Source: Sphaerisporangium siamense (GTDB taxonomy: Bacteria > Actinomycetota > Actinomycetes > Streptosporangiales > Streptosporangiaceae). From it: DNA of 64,000 nucleotides. The DNA lies in assembly GCF_014205275.1 (NCBI RefSeq), contig NZ_JACHND010000001.1, forward strand, positions 5,084,001-5,148,000. Reading direction: 5' to 3'. Every line of letters starts with the position of its first letter. Position 1 is the stretch's first letter. The notes under the pieces are model-generated. The model saw nothing but the letters and a program-made list of their open reading frames with translations. It had not been told where the DNA came from and searched no databases. Shown one piece after another: positions 32,031 to 40,382 of this stretch. The translations under genes were made by a program, and so were the position numbers.

Positions 32031-32942
32031 ATGGAACTGCGCCAACTCGAATACTTCGTCGCGGTGGCCGAGGAGGGTGGCTTCACCCGCGCGGCCGAGC
32101 GCGTGCACATCAGCCAGTCGGGGGTCAGCGCCCAGATCCGGCAGCTCGAACGCGACCTCGGCGCCCCCCTCATCGACCGCTCCGCCCGCACGGTGACGCT
32201 GACCGCCGCCGGCGCCGCGGCGCTTGAGCACGCCCGCGCCGCGCTGGCCTGCGCCGACGCCGTGCGCAAGGCCGTGGACGAGGTGAACGGGCTGGTGCGC
32301 GGTCGCCTGACGGTGGGCATGGTCACCGGCTGCACCGTCACCGAGCTGTTCGACGCCCTCGCCGCCTTCCACCGTCGCCACCCCGGCGTGGAGATCACCC
32401 TGGTGGAGGACAACGCCGACCGGCTGGTCGAGCGGGTCCGCGCCGGCGCGGCGGACCTGGCGCTGATCGGCGCCTCGGGCGCGCCCCCTGAGGGGCTGCG
32501 GGCGCTGCCGATCATCAGCGAGCCGCTCGTCGCCGCCGTGCCGCCCGGCCACCCCCTCGCGGCCCGGCGCGCCGTGACGCTGGACGAGCTGGCCGGTCAC
32601 CCGCTCGTGTGCCTGCCCGAGGGGACGGGCATCCGGACGGTCCTCGACGAGGCGTGCGCCGCCCGCGGCCTCCGGCCCGGCATCGCGCTCCAGGCCACCG
32701 CGCCGGGCACGGTCGCCGACCTGGCCGCGCGCGGGCTCGGCGTGGCCGTCCTGTCGGAGTCCATCGCCGCCGGCTACGAGGACTCCCTCGTCGCGCTGCC
32801 CATCGAGGACGCCGGCACGCCCGCCGTCCTGGCGCTGGTCTGGAGGCCCGCCACCGGCCCCGCGCTGCACGAGTTCGTCCGGCACGCCCGCGAGGCGTTC
32901 GCCGTCCCTGAAGATCGCGGGCCGGCGGCGCGGGCGCGATGA
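32031..32942 (+). CDS. LysR-family transcriptional regulator
   Basis: The product is 303 residues, typical length. The N-terminal winged helix-turn-helix (1-62) reads MELRQLEYFVAVAEEGGFTR, then AAERVHISQSGVSAQIRQLE. The substrate-binding domain starts at about residue 90 (LVRGRLTVGMVTGCT). It probably regulates the divergent SnoaL-like gene and itself. The stop overlaps the upstream leader of the thioesterase gene, but a shared transcript need not mean shared function. Confidence 0.92.
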   Translation: MELRQLEYFVAVAEEGGFTRAAERVHISQSGVSAQIRQLERDLGAPLIDRSARTVTLTAAGAAALEHARAALACADAVRKAVDEVNGLVRGRLTVGMVTGCTVTELFDALAAFHRRHPGVEITLVEDNADRLVERVRAGAADLALIGASGAPPEGLRALPIISEPLVAAVPPGHPLAARRAVTLDELAGHPLVCLPEGTGIRTVLDEACAARGLRPGIALQATAPGTVADLAARGLGVAVLSESIAAGYEDSLVALPIEDAGTPAVLALVWRPATGPALHEFVRHAREAFAVPEDRGPAARAR

Positions 32943-33001
32943 TAGGGAGGCCGGCGGGCGCGGGTCCCGCCGGCGGATCCTGTGAGCAGAGTGGGGAGAC
33001 C

Positions 33002-33811
33002 ATGTCCGTGCCGCCCGGCCCGTCCGACCGTCCCGTCCCGTCCGGCCTGCCCTTACGGTCGGGAAGGTCCGCCTGGTCCACCTGGTTCCGGTGCACCAAG
33101 ACCCGTCCGTTCGCGAGGGTCAGGCTGTTCTGCTTCCCGTACGCGGGCGGGTCCGCCGCCCTCTACCACAACTGGCACCAGGGGCTTCCCCCGGCCGTCG
33201 AGGTGCGCGCCGTGCAGTATCCCGGCAGGGCCGACCGTATGGCCGAGCCGCTGGTCGGCGACGCCGGGCGGATGGCGGAGCTGATCACCGAGGCGATGGG
33301 CCCGCTGCTCGACCGCCCGGCCGCGCTGTTCGGCCACAGCATGGGCGCCCTGCTCGCCTACGAGGTCACCCGCGCGCTGCGCGACCTCGGCACCCCGCCC
33401 GTGCACCTGTTCGTCTCCGGCAGGAGGGCGCCGCACCTGCCCGCCCGGGAGGCGGCGGTGGCGGACGCCGACGACGCGACCTTCATGAGCCAGCTGAGCT
33501 CCCTCGGCGGCACCGACGCCGACATGCTCGCCGACCCGCAGATCCGCGAGCTGACGTTCCCTTACCTGCGCAACGACTTCCGGCTGGTGGAGACCTACGT
33601 GCACCGGGAGGCGGCGCCGCTGGACGTCCCGGTCACCGCGCTCGCGGGCGACGCCGACCCCACCGCCACCCCTGACGAGGCCGCCGGCTGGAGCGAGACG
33701 ACGACCGGCGCCTTCACGGCGCGGGTGCTGCCCGGCGACCACTTCTACCTCGTCCCGCGGCAGGACGACGTGCTCGCCGAGATCACCGCGGGCCTGGACC
33801 CGTACCTCTGA
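33002..33811 (+). CDS. Type II thioesterase (orphan)
   Basis: The product is 269 residues. After a non-conserved, Ser/Pro-rich leader of about 35 residues comes the thioesterase core: LFCFPYAGGSAALYHNW, the nucleophile motif GHSMG (Ser113), the acid near GDADPTATP and His in GDHFYLV. Type II thioesterases remove stalled or wrong acyl groups from carrier proteins of polyketide or peptide synthases. No synthase genes lie in this window, so it is an orphan here and may serve a distant cluster. ATG 33002 is preceded by GGGGAG. Confidence 0.88.
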   Translation: MSVPPGPSDRPVPSGLPLRSGRSAWSTWFRCTKTRPFARVRLFCFPYAGGSAALYHNWHQGLPPAVEVRAVQYPGRADRMAEPLVGDAGRMAELITEAMGPLLDRPAALFGHSMGALLAYEVTRALRDLGTPPVHLFVSGRRAPHLPAREAAVADADDATFMSQLSSLGGTDADMLADPQIRELTFPYLRNDFRLVETYVHREAAPLDVPVTALAGDADPTATPDEAAGWSETTTGAFTARVLPGDHFYLVPRQDDVLAEITAGLDPYL

Positions 33812-33840
33812 GACCGTGCCCGTGAGGAGGTCGTCCGCGC

Positions 33841-33879
33841 GGCGGCGCCGGTCCGGGGCCCATGCGGCCCGGCGCCGCC
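33841..33879. terminator. Hairpin between convergent thioesterase and glycosyltransferase genes
   Basis: An 11-bp perfect inverted repeat, GGCGGCGCCGG (33841-33851) with CCGGCGCCGCC (33869-33879), and a 17-base loop, lies in the convergent gap. Confidence 0.5.
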
Positions 33880-33882
33880 GGT

Positions 33883-35337
33883 TCAGCGGGGTGCGCGTTG
33901 GAGGAACAGCACGGTCACCCCGCGCAGCGACCACAGCCGCTGCACGGCGTACCCCTTCTCCAGCAGGTAGTTCACCTTCGGCAGCGCCACCTCCGCCAGG
34001 CCGAACCGCGAGGGGGCCGTGGTGCCGGGCCGCACCGCGCGGTCGGTCTCCTCGCGCACCAGCCAGACCCGGTCCCCGATGTCGGTGCGCGGGTTCAACT
34101 CCGCGGGCATCCGCCCGTAGTGGGTCAGCCCCTCGCGGACCCACGGCGCCGCGTACGCGATCGTGTCGCCCGGCCGGACCATCGAGCCGATGACGGCCGC
34201 GGCGTCCCGGTAGGCCACCTGGTGACCGGCCGGGCCGCGGGCGTGGATCTGCTGGGGGAGGGCGAGCGCGGCGGCGACGGCCAGGGCGGCGTAGTGGAGC
34301 CAGGGCCGCGCCCGCGCGAGGGCGGCCCCGGCGAGCAGGGCGAAGGCCGGCGCCGAGGGCAGCACGTATCGGGAGTTGTAGACGGGCGTGCCGAGGAACG
34401 AGACGGCCACCAGCACCACGACGGGCAGCACGCCCCAGACCACGACCCCCGCCACGAACGCGCGCTCGCGCGGCTCGCGCCGGGCCAGGTACACCGCGCC
34501 GGTGAGGCCGCCCAGCGCCAGGAGCCAGCCGAGCGCCACGGCGGGCAGGTCGCCGGGCTCCGGCTCGGGCAGCCACGCGGTGACCGCGCTGCGCACCAGC
34601 ACCAGGTTCTGCCAGGTGGGCGTGCCGAGCCAGTCGACCTGCCCCACCTGTCCCGCCGACAGCGCGGCGAGCGCGACCGCGGGCGGCGCGCCGAGGGCGA
34701 GCCACGGCAGGCACCGCCGGGTGATGACGAGGTGCGCGGGCAGCACGAGGACGGCGAACAGGTGCGCGCAGGGCAGCAGCGCGACAGACAGGACGTACCG
34801 GCCCCACCGGCCGGTCTCGGTGGCGCGGCGCAGCGCCCAGAAGGAGAAGACCGCGGCGGCGACGGCCATCGCGTACGGCCGCGCCTCCTGGCCGAACCGG
34901 GCCATCGACGGCAGGAGCAGCAGCGCCGCCCCGGCCGGCACTCCGGCCCGCGCGCCCGCGAGGCGGCGGCCGAGGTCGGTGAGCAGCCCGGTCGCGGCGG
35001 CGACGGCGAGCGCGGAGGGCAGCCGCACCCACCAGTCGGCCGTGCCGAGCCGCGTCCACACGTACATGAGCAGGTAGTACGGCAGGAAGACGGCGTCGCG
35101 CTGGCGCAGCGTCTCCCACAGCGTGTCCAGGGACGTCACCGCGCCCAGGGTGGCGAGCTCGTCGGCCCACACCGACGGTGCCCAGGACCACGCCACCGTG
35201 ACCGTGAACGCGACCGCGGTCATGACGGCCACGGTGGGGTGGAGGCGTGTGCCGCGCGCCCGGGACGCGTGCGCGCCGCGCTCCCGCGCGGCCGCCGTCC
35301 GCTCGCCGCCCGCCATGCCGGGTGCCGATATTTCCAT
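33883..35337 (-). CDS. GT39/ArnT-like membrane glycosyltransferase
   Basis: The product is 484 residues with about ten to twelve hydrophobic spans. The first external loop has SVWADELATLGAV, the DE-type catalytic motif of C-type (polyprenyl-phosphate-sugar-using) glycosyltransferases. LPSMARFGQEARPYAMAV in the third loop is also typical of actinobacterial members. The last 120 residues are soluble. It probably glycosylates a lipid, polymer or protein outside the membrane; the acceptor is unknown. ATG 35337 is the first start. A later one (MAGGERT) is possible. Confidence 0.82.
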   Translation of the reverse strand: MEISAPGMAGGERTAAARERGAHASRARGTRLHPTVAVMTAVAFTVTVAWSWAPSVWADELATLGAVTSLDTLWETLRQRDAVFLPYYLLMYVWTRLGTADWWVRLPSALAVAAATGLLTDLGRRLAGARAGVPAGAALLLLPSMARFGQEARPYAMAVAAAVFSFWALRRATETGRWGRYVLSVALLPCAHLFAVLVLPAHLVITRRCLPWLALGAPPAVALAALSAGQVGQVDWLGTPTWQNLVLVRSAVTAWLPEPEPGDLPAVALGWLLALGGLTGAVYLARREPRERAFVAGVVVWGVLPVVVLVAVSFLGTPVYNSRYVLPSAPAFALLAGAALARARPWLHYAALAVAAALALPQQIHARGPAGHQVAYRDAAAVIGSMVRPGDTIAYAAPWVREGLTHYGRMPAELNPRTDIGDRVWLVREETDRAVRPGTTAPSRFGLAEVALPKVNYLLEKGYAVQRLWSLRGVTVLFLQRAPR

Positions 35338-35764
35338 GGACGCACATATTGGCCGAGACGTCGTGCGGTGCCAAACGAACGGCTTTCGGTACGGAGGCCG
35401 TGACCGGTCACGGCCGGTGGGCGCCGGCGGTGTGCCCCGCGGGCGCCGCGTGCTACGTACGCTAAGTTCCCAAATTGTCGGGTTTATGGGTATAAGTGAA
35501 TTTGTCTCGGTCCCAGAGCCCTTTCTCCGCCGATATCACCGCTCTGGGAAAGCCCCGGAAAGCCCATTCAGCGTGGGATGTCCGGCGATTTGGGAGTATG
35601 GGCCCGAATGAAAGCAGGATTCGGTCATCCGCCGGTGAAACATGAGCGGGCTTACGCCCGTCGCGGCCCCCGATGCGCCGGTTCCGGCGGGACCGCGATC
35701 GGCGTAGACTGCTCCACCACGATGATCCCGGGTGCCACCGTGGCGCCGGACGAGGACGGTGGCG
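35338..35764. other. AT-richer non-coding stretch
   Basis: These 427 bases between the divergent glycosyltransferase and the 91-residue hypothetical gene are AT-richer around 35460-35640. A TATAAG element (35491-35496) could be a -10 box, with TTCCCA 18 bp upstream. No frame here has convincing codon use, and I see no tRNA or other known RNA. Confidence 0.3.
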
Positions 35765-36040
35765 ATGCTGGTCGAGCTGACGATGCACAGCGCCGGGCTC
35801 GGGCCCGCGCCGAATTCGCCGATCGACGGCATTCGCATATTGGCCCTGCTCCCCGAAGAATGGCGTAAAGACCTGCGGCAGGCCAATGGCGAGATCGTCA
35901 TCCGCGTCGAAACCGGCGACGACATCACCAGCACCGAGATCAGCGCCCGGGTGAAAGAGGCGCTGACCGACCCCACCGTCAGCCACTGGCGCCTGTACGC
36001 CTGCGACCCCGTGCCGGGGCCCGCCGCGGACGCACCCTGA
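35765..36040 (+). CDS. Hypothetical protein (91 residues)
   Basis: The product starts MLVELTMHSAGLGPAPNSP and contains an alternating strand-helix pattern (GIRILALLPEEWRKDL, EIVIRVETGDDITSTEISARV). It may be a small alpha/beta domain that ends near WRLYACD. Codon use is typical of the genome, with some lower-GC codons at the start. GAGGACGG lies upstream of ATG 35765. I do not recognise the family. It converges on the GyrI-like gene with a clear hairpin between them. Confidence 0.65.
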   Translation: MLVELTMHSAGLGPAPNSPIDGIRILALLPEEWRKDLRQANGEIVIRVETGDDITSTEISARVKEALTDPTVSHWRLYACDPVPGPAADAP

Positions 36041-36052
36041 GCGCCCCGCCGG

Positions 36053-36081
36053 GCCCGGCGGGCGTATGTCACCCGCCGGGC
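36053..36081. terminator. Convergent hairpin
   Basis: A perfect 10-bp stem, GCCCGGCGGG (36053-36062) with CCCGCCGGGC (36072-36081), has a 9-base loop and lies between the hypothetical gene and the GyrI-like gene. Confidence 0.55.
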
Positions 36082-36089
36082 GCGCGGAC

Positions 36090-36590
36090 TCAGGCGTCGC
36101 CGGCGATCCGGTAGGCGATCTCGATCGACCACTTGTCCATGTCGGGCTCCACGGCCGGGTCGCTCAGGTAGAACTCGAACCGCCCGCCCCACACCTCGTG
36201 GCCGCCCTCGTGCCGGTTGTCCCACCGCAACCCGTGGGCCGGGCCCCACTTCTCCAGGGCGGTGAGCGACTCCAGCAGGCGGTCCGGGTGCCCGGTGTGG
36301 AGCAGCGTGGCGTACCTGCCGCCGGGGATCACGCCGGCGATCACCCGGCCGTCCCCGGTCACCGGGGCCGCGACCGGCACGCCGACCTCCAGGCTGATGT
36401 CCCCGCGCACGTCCACCGACCAGTACCGGTAGAACAGCGGGCCCGCGGGCGGGACGCTCCTGTCCCGCAGCCACGCGTAGACCTCGGGCACCAGCGCGTT
36501 CACCCGTCCCCACTCCCGCAGCGGCGCGGTGATCGGAACGGCGGCGTACGGCCGCTCCTCCTGGGTCTCGACCGTCGGTTCGTTCGTCAT
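36090..36590 (-). CDS. GyrI-like small-molecule-binding protein
   Basis: The product is 166 residues. Its pattern (YAAVPITAPLREWGRVNALVPEVYAWL, then VEVGVPVAAPV-like strand SLEVGVPV, and IPGGRYATLLHTGHPDRL) matches stand-alone GyrI-like/AraC effector-binding domains that bind hydrophobic cations or drugs. A regulatory partner is not obvious. The upstream neighbour on the same strand is an ECF sigma gene whose stop is 55 bases away, so they may share a transcript. Confidence 0.82.
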   Translation of the reverse strand: MTNEPTVETQEERPYAAVPITAPLREWGRVNALVPEVYAWLRDRSVPPAGPLFYRYWSVDVRGDISLEVGVPVAAPVTGDGRVIAGVIPGGRYATLLHTGHPDRLLESLTALEKWGPAHGLRWDNRHEGGHEVWGGRFEFYLSDPAVEPDMDKWSIEIAYRIAGDA

Positions 36591-36645
36591 GCTTCCCCCT
36601 TCAGGGTCGTCGTCACACCCCTGATACGAACGGCGGGGCCGGAAC

Positions 36646-37683
36646 TCATCGCCCGCCCGGCCGGGCGGGCAGCCCGAACAGCGGGAAGAGCGCCTCGGCG
36701 TCGAGGAACGTCGTCACGCCGGCGATCCGGCCGCCGCGCACGTCCAGGATCAGCAGCCCCCACGGCGCGAGCACCCCCTCCTGCGGGGTGTACTGCGCGA
36801 ACGCGGGGGAGCCGTTGGCGGCGACGGGGACCAGGCGCGACCCGTGGCAGTACCCGTCCGCCCCGAGCAGCGCCGCGCGGATCGCGGACCGGCCGCGCAG
36901 CCACCACCGGAACGGCGGCATCTGCATCGTGGCGTCCTCGTGGAGCAGCGCGACCATGCCCTCGACGTCGTAGCGTTCGAAGGCGTCCGCGTACCGCGCC
37001 AGCAGCGCCCGCTGCGCCGCGTCCAGGGGCGCGAACGGCTCGCCCGGGCCGGGGCCGCGTTCCTTGAGCGTCGCGCGGGCGCGCTGCAGGGCGCTGTTGA
37101 CCGACGCGACGGTGACGCCGAGCAGCCCGGCGACCTCCGCGGCCGTCCAGCGCAGCACGTCGCGCAGGATCAGCACGGCCCGCTGGCGAGGCGGCAGGTG
37201 CTGGAGCGCGGCGACGAACGCCAGCCGGATCGTCTCGCGGGCGACGGCCAACTCGGCGGGGTCGCCGGACGGCAGCACCCGGTCGTCCGGGACCGGCTGG
37301 ACGAACGCCCGCCAGGGCAGCGGCGGCCCGAGCGGCGTGCCGAGCTCGCAGGCCGGGCCGAGGTCCACGGCCAGGGCGCGGCGGCGCGCGCCCCGCAGCA
37401 TGTCGGTGCAGACGTTTGCCGCGATCGCGTACAGCCACGACTTCGGCGACGCCCGGTGCTCGTCGTAGCGGTCGAACGCCTTCCAGGCCCGCACGAGCGT
37501 CTCCTGCACGGCGTCCTCGGCCTCGAACGCCGACCCGAGCATGCGGTAGCAGAAGCCGGTGAGGCCGGACCGGTGGCGTTCCAGCAGCTCGGCGGGGTCG
37601 CCCGGCGCGTTCGTGACCGGCACGGGGAGACCGGGCGGGAATTGGCGAAGATTCTCCGCCGCCGCGTGTCGAGGAACCGTCAT
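36646..37683 (-). CDS. ECF sigma factor with C-terminal SnoaL-like domain (SigG/SigJ type)
   Basis: The product is 345 residues. Sigma region 2 (about 38-105: LTGFCYRMLGSAFEAEDAVQ, WLYAIAANVCTDMLR) and region 4 (about 165-215: LPPRQRAVLILRDVLRWTAAEVA) are followed by a SnoaL-like fold (about 230-345: LLARYADAFERYDVEGMVAL). In this ECF class the tail replaces an anti-sigma factor and regulates activity. It diverges from a YCII-domain gene across 63 bases, a pairing common for such sigma factors. ATG 37683 was preferred over a frame extending to 37833, which would run through the divergent promoter. Confidence 0.9.
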   Translation of the reverse strand: MTVPRHAAAENLRQFPPGLPVPVTNAPGDPAELLERHRSGLTGFCYRMLGSAFEAEDAVQETLVRAWKAFDRYDEHRASPKSWLYAIAANVCTDMLRGARRRALAVDLGPACELGTPLGPPLPWRAFVQPVPDDRVLPSGDPAELAVARETIRLAFVAALQHLPPRQRAVLILRDVLRWTAAEVAGLLGVTVASVNSALQRARATLKERGPGPGEPFAPLDAAQRALLARYADAFERYDVEGMVALLHEDATMQMPPFRWWLRGRSAIRAALLGADGYCHGSRLVPVAANGSPAFAQYTPQEGVLAPWGLLILDVRGGRIAGVTTFLDAEALFPLFGLPARPGGR

Positions 37684-37746
37684 GCGCTCCGACCCATGTG
37701 TGTGACGCGCCCGCCGCGGGCGCGCGAGACCGTGAGGAGCACCGGG

Positions 37747-38109
37747 ATGAAGTACATGCTGCAGATCTACATGAACCCCGCCATCTGGGAGTCGGTGTCC
37801 GAGGACCAGCGTAACGAGGTCTTCGCGGGCCACGGGCGGTTCATCAAGCTCATCACCGAGTCGGGGGAGATGGTCGGCACCGAGGCGCTGGCCGATCCCG
37901 CGGCCGGCGTCACCGTCCGCGTGCGCGGCGGGGTGGTCACGCCGACGGACGGGCCCTACGCCGAGGCCAAGGAGTTCTTCTGCGGCTACTACGTGGTCGA
38001 CTGCGAGAGCAGGGAGCGCGCGGTCGAGCTGGCCGCGCTCATTCCCGACGCCGCCCTCACCGGCATCGAGGTGCGGCCGTTCCTGGACACCAGCGGGGCC
38101 GACGTCTGA
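37747..38109 (+). CDS. YCII-related (DGPF) protein
   Basis: The product is 120 residues with the ferredoxin-like YCII fold: MKYMLQIYMNPAIW, the motif TDGPYAEAKEFFCGYYVVDC that names the DGPF group, and a final IEVRPF strand. Genes of this type commonly accompany ECF sigma factors like the divergent neighbour, and are probable members of its regulon. Biochemical activity is unknown. GAGGAGCACCGGG precedes ATG 37747. Confidence 0.9.
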   Translation: MKYMLQIYMNPAIWESVSEDQRNEVFAGHGRFIKLITESGEMVGTEALADPAAGVTVRVRGGVVTPTDGPYAEAKEFFCGYYVVDCESRERAVELAALIPDAALTGIEVRPFLDTSGADV

Positions 38110-38115
38110 CCGGCG

Positions 38116-38141
38116 GGGGAGCGCCCGCGCGGGCGCTCCCC
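38116..38141. terminator. Strong hairpin between convergent genes
   Basis: A perfect 12-bp stem, GGGGAGCGCCCG (38116-38127) with CGGGCGCTCCCC (38130-38141), has a 2-base formal loop and is followed by a C run. It lies between the YCII gene and the glycerophosphodiesterase gene. Confidence 0.6.
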
Positions 38142-38149
38142 GGCCCCCC

Positions 38150-39016
38150 CTACTCGGGCAGTGCCCCGGCCAGCATCGCCGGCTTGTCGGTGAGGATGCC
38201 GTCCACCCGGTAGGCGGCCAGACGGCGCGCGACCGCCGGGTCGTCCACAGTCCAGGTGAAGACCCGCATGCCGAGCCGGTGCACCCGCCGGACGTACCCG
38301 GCGGTGAGGTCCTGGTACGGCGGGTTGATCTGCCGGGCGAACCCGGCCAGGCCGGCCAGCCGCCCGGCCGGGGGCGTGCCGAGCAGGCCCAGGGGGACCT
38401 CGGGCATCAGCCGGTGGAACCGCCGCACCGAGCCCCAGTCGAAGGACTGCACGACCAGGCGTCCCGGGCGGAGCCAGGCGGGGTGGCGCCGCAGCTCGCG
38501 GGCGACGCGGGCCTCGATGCCGGGGTACAGGCCGGGCGCCTTGACCTCCAGCAGCAGGCCGAGGCCGCTCTTCTCCATCGCGCGCAGCGTCTCGCCGAGG
38601 GTCGGCACGCGCTCGCCGCGGTAGCGGGCCGAGAACCACGCGCCCGCGTCCAGTTTCCGGATCTCGCCGAGCGTGAGGTCACGGACCCGCCACGGCGACC
38701 GGCCGGGGAAGACCCGCTCGGCGTCGGTGGTGCGGCCGAGCGTCGTGTCGTGCACGAGGACCAGCCGGTGGTCCCTGGTCTCCTGCACGTCGGCCTCGAA
38801 CATGTCGGCGCCCTGCCGGCCGGCGAGCCGGAAGGCCGCGACCGTGTTCTCCGGCGCGTGCGCGGACGCCCCGCGGTGCGCGACGTTGACGATCTTCGCC
38901 GGCGCCGCGGCGGCGGTGTCGGACGGGCCGTCCAGGGCGTGCGCGGACGGGATCAGGAGGGCGGAGGTGGTCGTGAGGATCGTGGTCGAGAGGATGAGGC
39001 CCGGTCGTCGGAACAT
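38150..39016 (-). CDS. Secreted glycerophosphodiester phosphodiesterase
   Basis: The product is 288 residues. A signal peptide (about 1-27, ending SAHA) directs export. The TIM-barrel active site is evident from HRGASAHAPENTVAAF (general acid His and ENT), ADMFEADVQETRDHRLVLVHD (metal ligands) and the late WTVDDP and DGILTDKP motifs. It should hydrolyse glycerophosphodiesters to glycerol 3-phosphate and an alcohol, scavenging phosphate or carbon outside the cell. The gene stands alone. No PHO-box search was possible. Confidence 0.92.
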   Translation of the reverse strand: MFRRPGLILSTTILTTTSALLIPSAHALDGPSDTAAAAPAKIVNVAHRGASAHAPENTVAAFRLAGRQGADMFEADVQETRDHRLVLVHDTTLGRTTDAERVFPGRSPWRVRDLTLGEIRKLDAGAWFSARYRGERVPTLGETLRAMEKSGLGLLLEVKAPGLYPGIEARVARELRRHPAWLRPGRLVVQSFDWGSVRRFHRLMPEVPLGLLGTPPAGRLAGLAGFARQINPPYQDLTAGYVRRVHRLGMRVFTWTVDDPAVARRLAAYRVDGILTDKPAMLAGALPE

Positions 39017-39376
39017 GCGTCTCCTCAGGATCGGCGTGGCCCCTGCATTCTGAACCTGACCGCTGAGCGCGACCGCGAGTTGATGGTTTGGTAACCCTTA
39101 GGTGCCTGCTAAATGAGTATTTGTCCGTAGCCGCTCCGGCCGGTGACTCATTGAGCGGACGCGGTGCCGGTTACGGGGCTCCCAGAACCGGCCGTAGAGC
39201 CGGCCACAGGGCTGGTCGTAGAGCCGGTCACGGGGCGGTCCGCCTCCAGCGTGCCGGCAGCCTGCTTGGACGGCACCGCGCGGCGGCCCGGCGCAAGTGC
39301 GCAATCCAGCGCGTATACAAGCTTGCGCCGCCGATAGGACGATGGCCGCAGTTCTTGGTGGTGAAGGGAGCGAGCT
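39017..39376. other. Intergenic region with short direct repeats
   Basis: These 360 bases lie between two divergent genes. They contain two near-identical units, GGCCGTAGAGCCGGCCACAG (39190 onward) and GGTCGTAGAGCCGGTCACGG (39214 onward), about 24 bp each, plus a partial copy GCCGGTTACGGGGCTC near 39165. An AT-richer part next to the glycerophosphodiesterase start should hold its promoter. I see no gene. Confidence 0.4.
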
Positions 39377-39976
39377 ATGAAATTGACGTTGACGACCTTC
39401 CTCTCGCTGGACGGGGTGCTGCAGGCCCCGGGACAGCCCGATGAGGACCGTGAGGGCGGGTTCGAGCACGGCGGCTGGCTGATCCCGCACGCCGACGAGG
39501 ACATGGGCACGTTCGTCGGCGAGTGGTTCGAGCAGGCCGACGCGTTCCTGTTCGGCCGCAAGACGTACGAGATCTTCGCGGCGCACTGGCCGAACGTCGT
39601 GGACGACAACGACCCGACGCCGACGCGGCTGAACAAGTGCCCGAAGTACGTCGTCTCGCGGACGCTGGGCACCGCGGACTGGGCCGGCACGACCGTCATC
39701 AAGGACGACGTCGTGGAGGAGGTCCGGCGGCTGAAGAGCGAGCCCGGCAACGAGCTGCAGGTGCACGGCAGCGGCGAGCTGGCCCGCACGCTGATCGAGC
39801 ACGGCCTCGTCGACGAGTACCGGCTCTGGTTCTTCCCGGTGTTCCTCGGCTCGGGCAAGCGGCTGTTCGAGGGCGCGAAGGTGCCCGCCACGCTCCAGCT
39901 CGTCGACAGCAAGAAGACCAGCACCGGCGCCGTCATCCACATCTACCGCCCGGCGCCCGAGACCCCGGAGTCCTGA
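39377..39976 (+). CDS. Dihydrofolate reductase-like/RibD C-terminal domain protein
   Basis: The product is 199 residues. It starts MKLTLTTFLSLDGVLQAPGQ, the RibD/DHFR-like strand, and has the NADPH-fold elements FLFGRKTYEIFAAHWP, KYVVSRTL and LQVHGSGELARTLIEHGLVDEYRL (in order). The family includes small NADPH-dependent reductases of unknown substrate common in actinobacteria. ATG 39377 has AAGGGAG upstream. The gene is monocistronic, followed by a convergent small gene. Confidence 0.88.
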   Translation: MKLTLTTFLSLDGVLQAPGQPDEDREGGFEHGGWLIPHADEDMGTFVGEWFEQADAFLFGRKTYEIFAAHWPNVVDDNDPTPTRLNKCPKYVVSRTLGTADWAGTTVIKDDVVEEVRRLKSEPGNELQVHGSGELARTLIEHGLVDEYRLWFFPVFLGSGKRLFEGAKVPATLQLVDSKKTSTGAVIHIYRPAPETPES

Positions 39977-39984
39977 TCCGGGCG

Positions 39985-40008
39985 CGCCGGGGACGCCGTT
40001 CCCCGGCG
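39985..40008. terminator. Hairpin after the RibD-like gene
   Basis: A 9-bp perfect stem, CGCCGGGGA (39985-39993) with TCCCCGGCG (40000-40008), has a 6-base loop and is within the convergent gap, which contains further GC dyads. Confidence 0.45.
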
Positions 40009-40093
40009 GCGCCGCGGACGGCACACGCCGCCGCGGCGCACCGCCCCGGCAGCGCCGCGACGAAACGCGGCGGCGCCGCCGGGACGCCCCGGG

Positions 40094-40306
40094 TCAGCGG
40101 CCCTTGCCCTCGGCGGGCCCCAGCCGGTCGCTCTGCGGCTGGAGCTCGTCGATGAGCTTGGACGCCTCGGCCTTGCTGAGGCCGTCGGGGACGTCCCGGC
40201 CCGCCTCCCTGGCCAGCGTGCGCAGGTACGACTCCTGCGGCGCGGTCATCGGCTCGTCGCCGGTGGCCCACTCCTCCGGATCCTTCTCCACGGGTCCTCG
40301 GCTCAT
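40094..40306 (-). CDS. DUF3072 small protein
   Basis: The product is 70 residues. The segment MTAPQESYLRTLAREAGRDV followed by PDGLSKAEASKLIDELQ is the DUF3072 pattern, a small SAP-like helical unit widely found in actinobacteria, often as a short stand-alone protein. The role is unknown; a nucleic-acid-binding or stress role is conjecture. The charged N-terminus (DPEEWATGDEP) is typical. ATG 40306 is preceded by AAGGGAG. Confidence 0.85.
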   Translation of the reverse strand: MSRGPVEKDPEEWATGDEPMTAPQESYLRTLAREAGRDVPDGLSKAEASKLIDELQPQSDRLGPAEGKGR

Positions 40307-40382
40307 GGCGCTCCCTTCCTCGAACGCCCGTTCTACCCCGGCGACCTCGCCGTAACCGCCGCGCGAGGTAAAGGCCGGGCCG

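Noticed and set aside
33002-35337. Start of a polyketide or peptide biosynthetic cluster suggested by the thioesterase
   Set aside because: Neighbouring genes are a LysR regulator and a GT39-like membrane protein; no synthase, carrier protein or tailoring enzymes adjoin.
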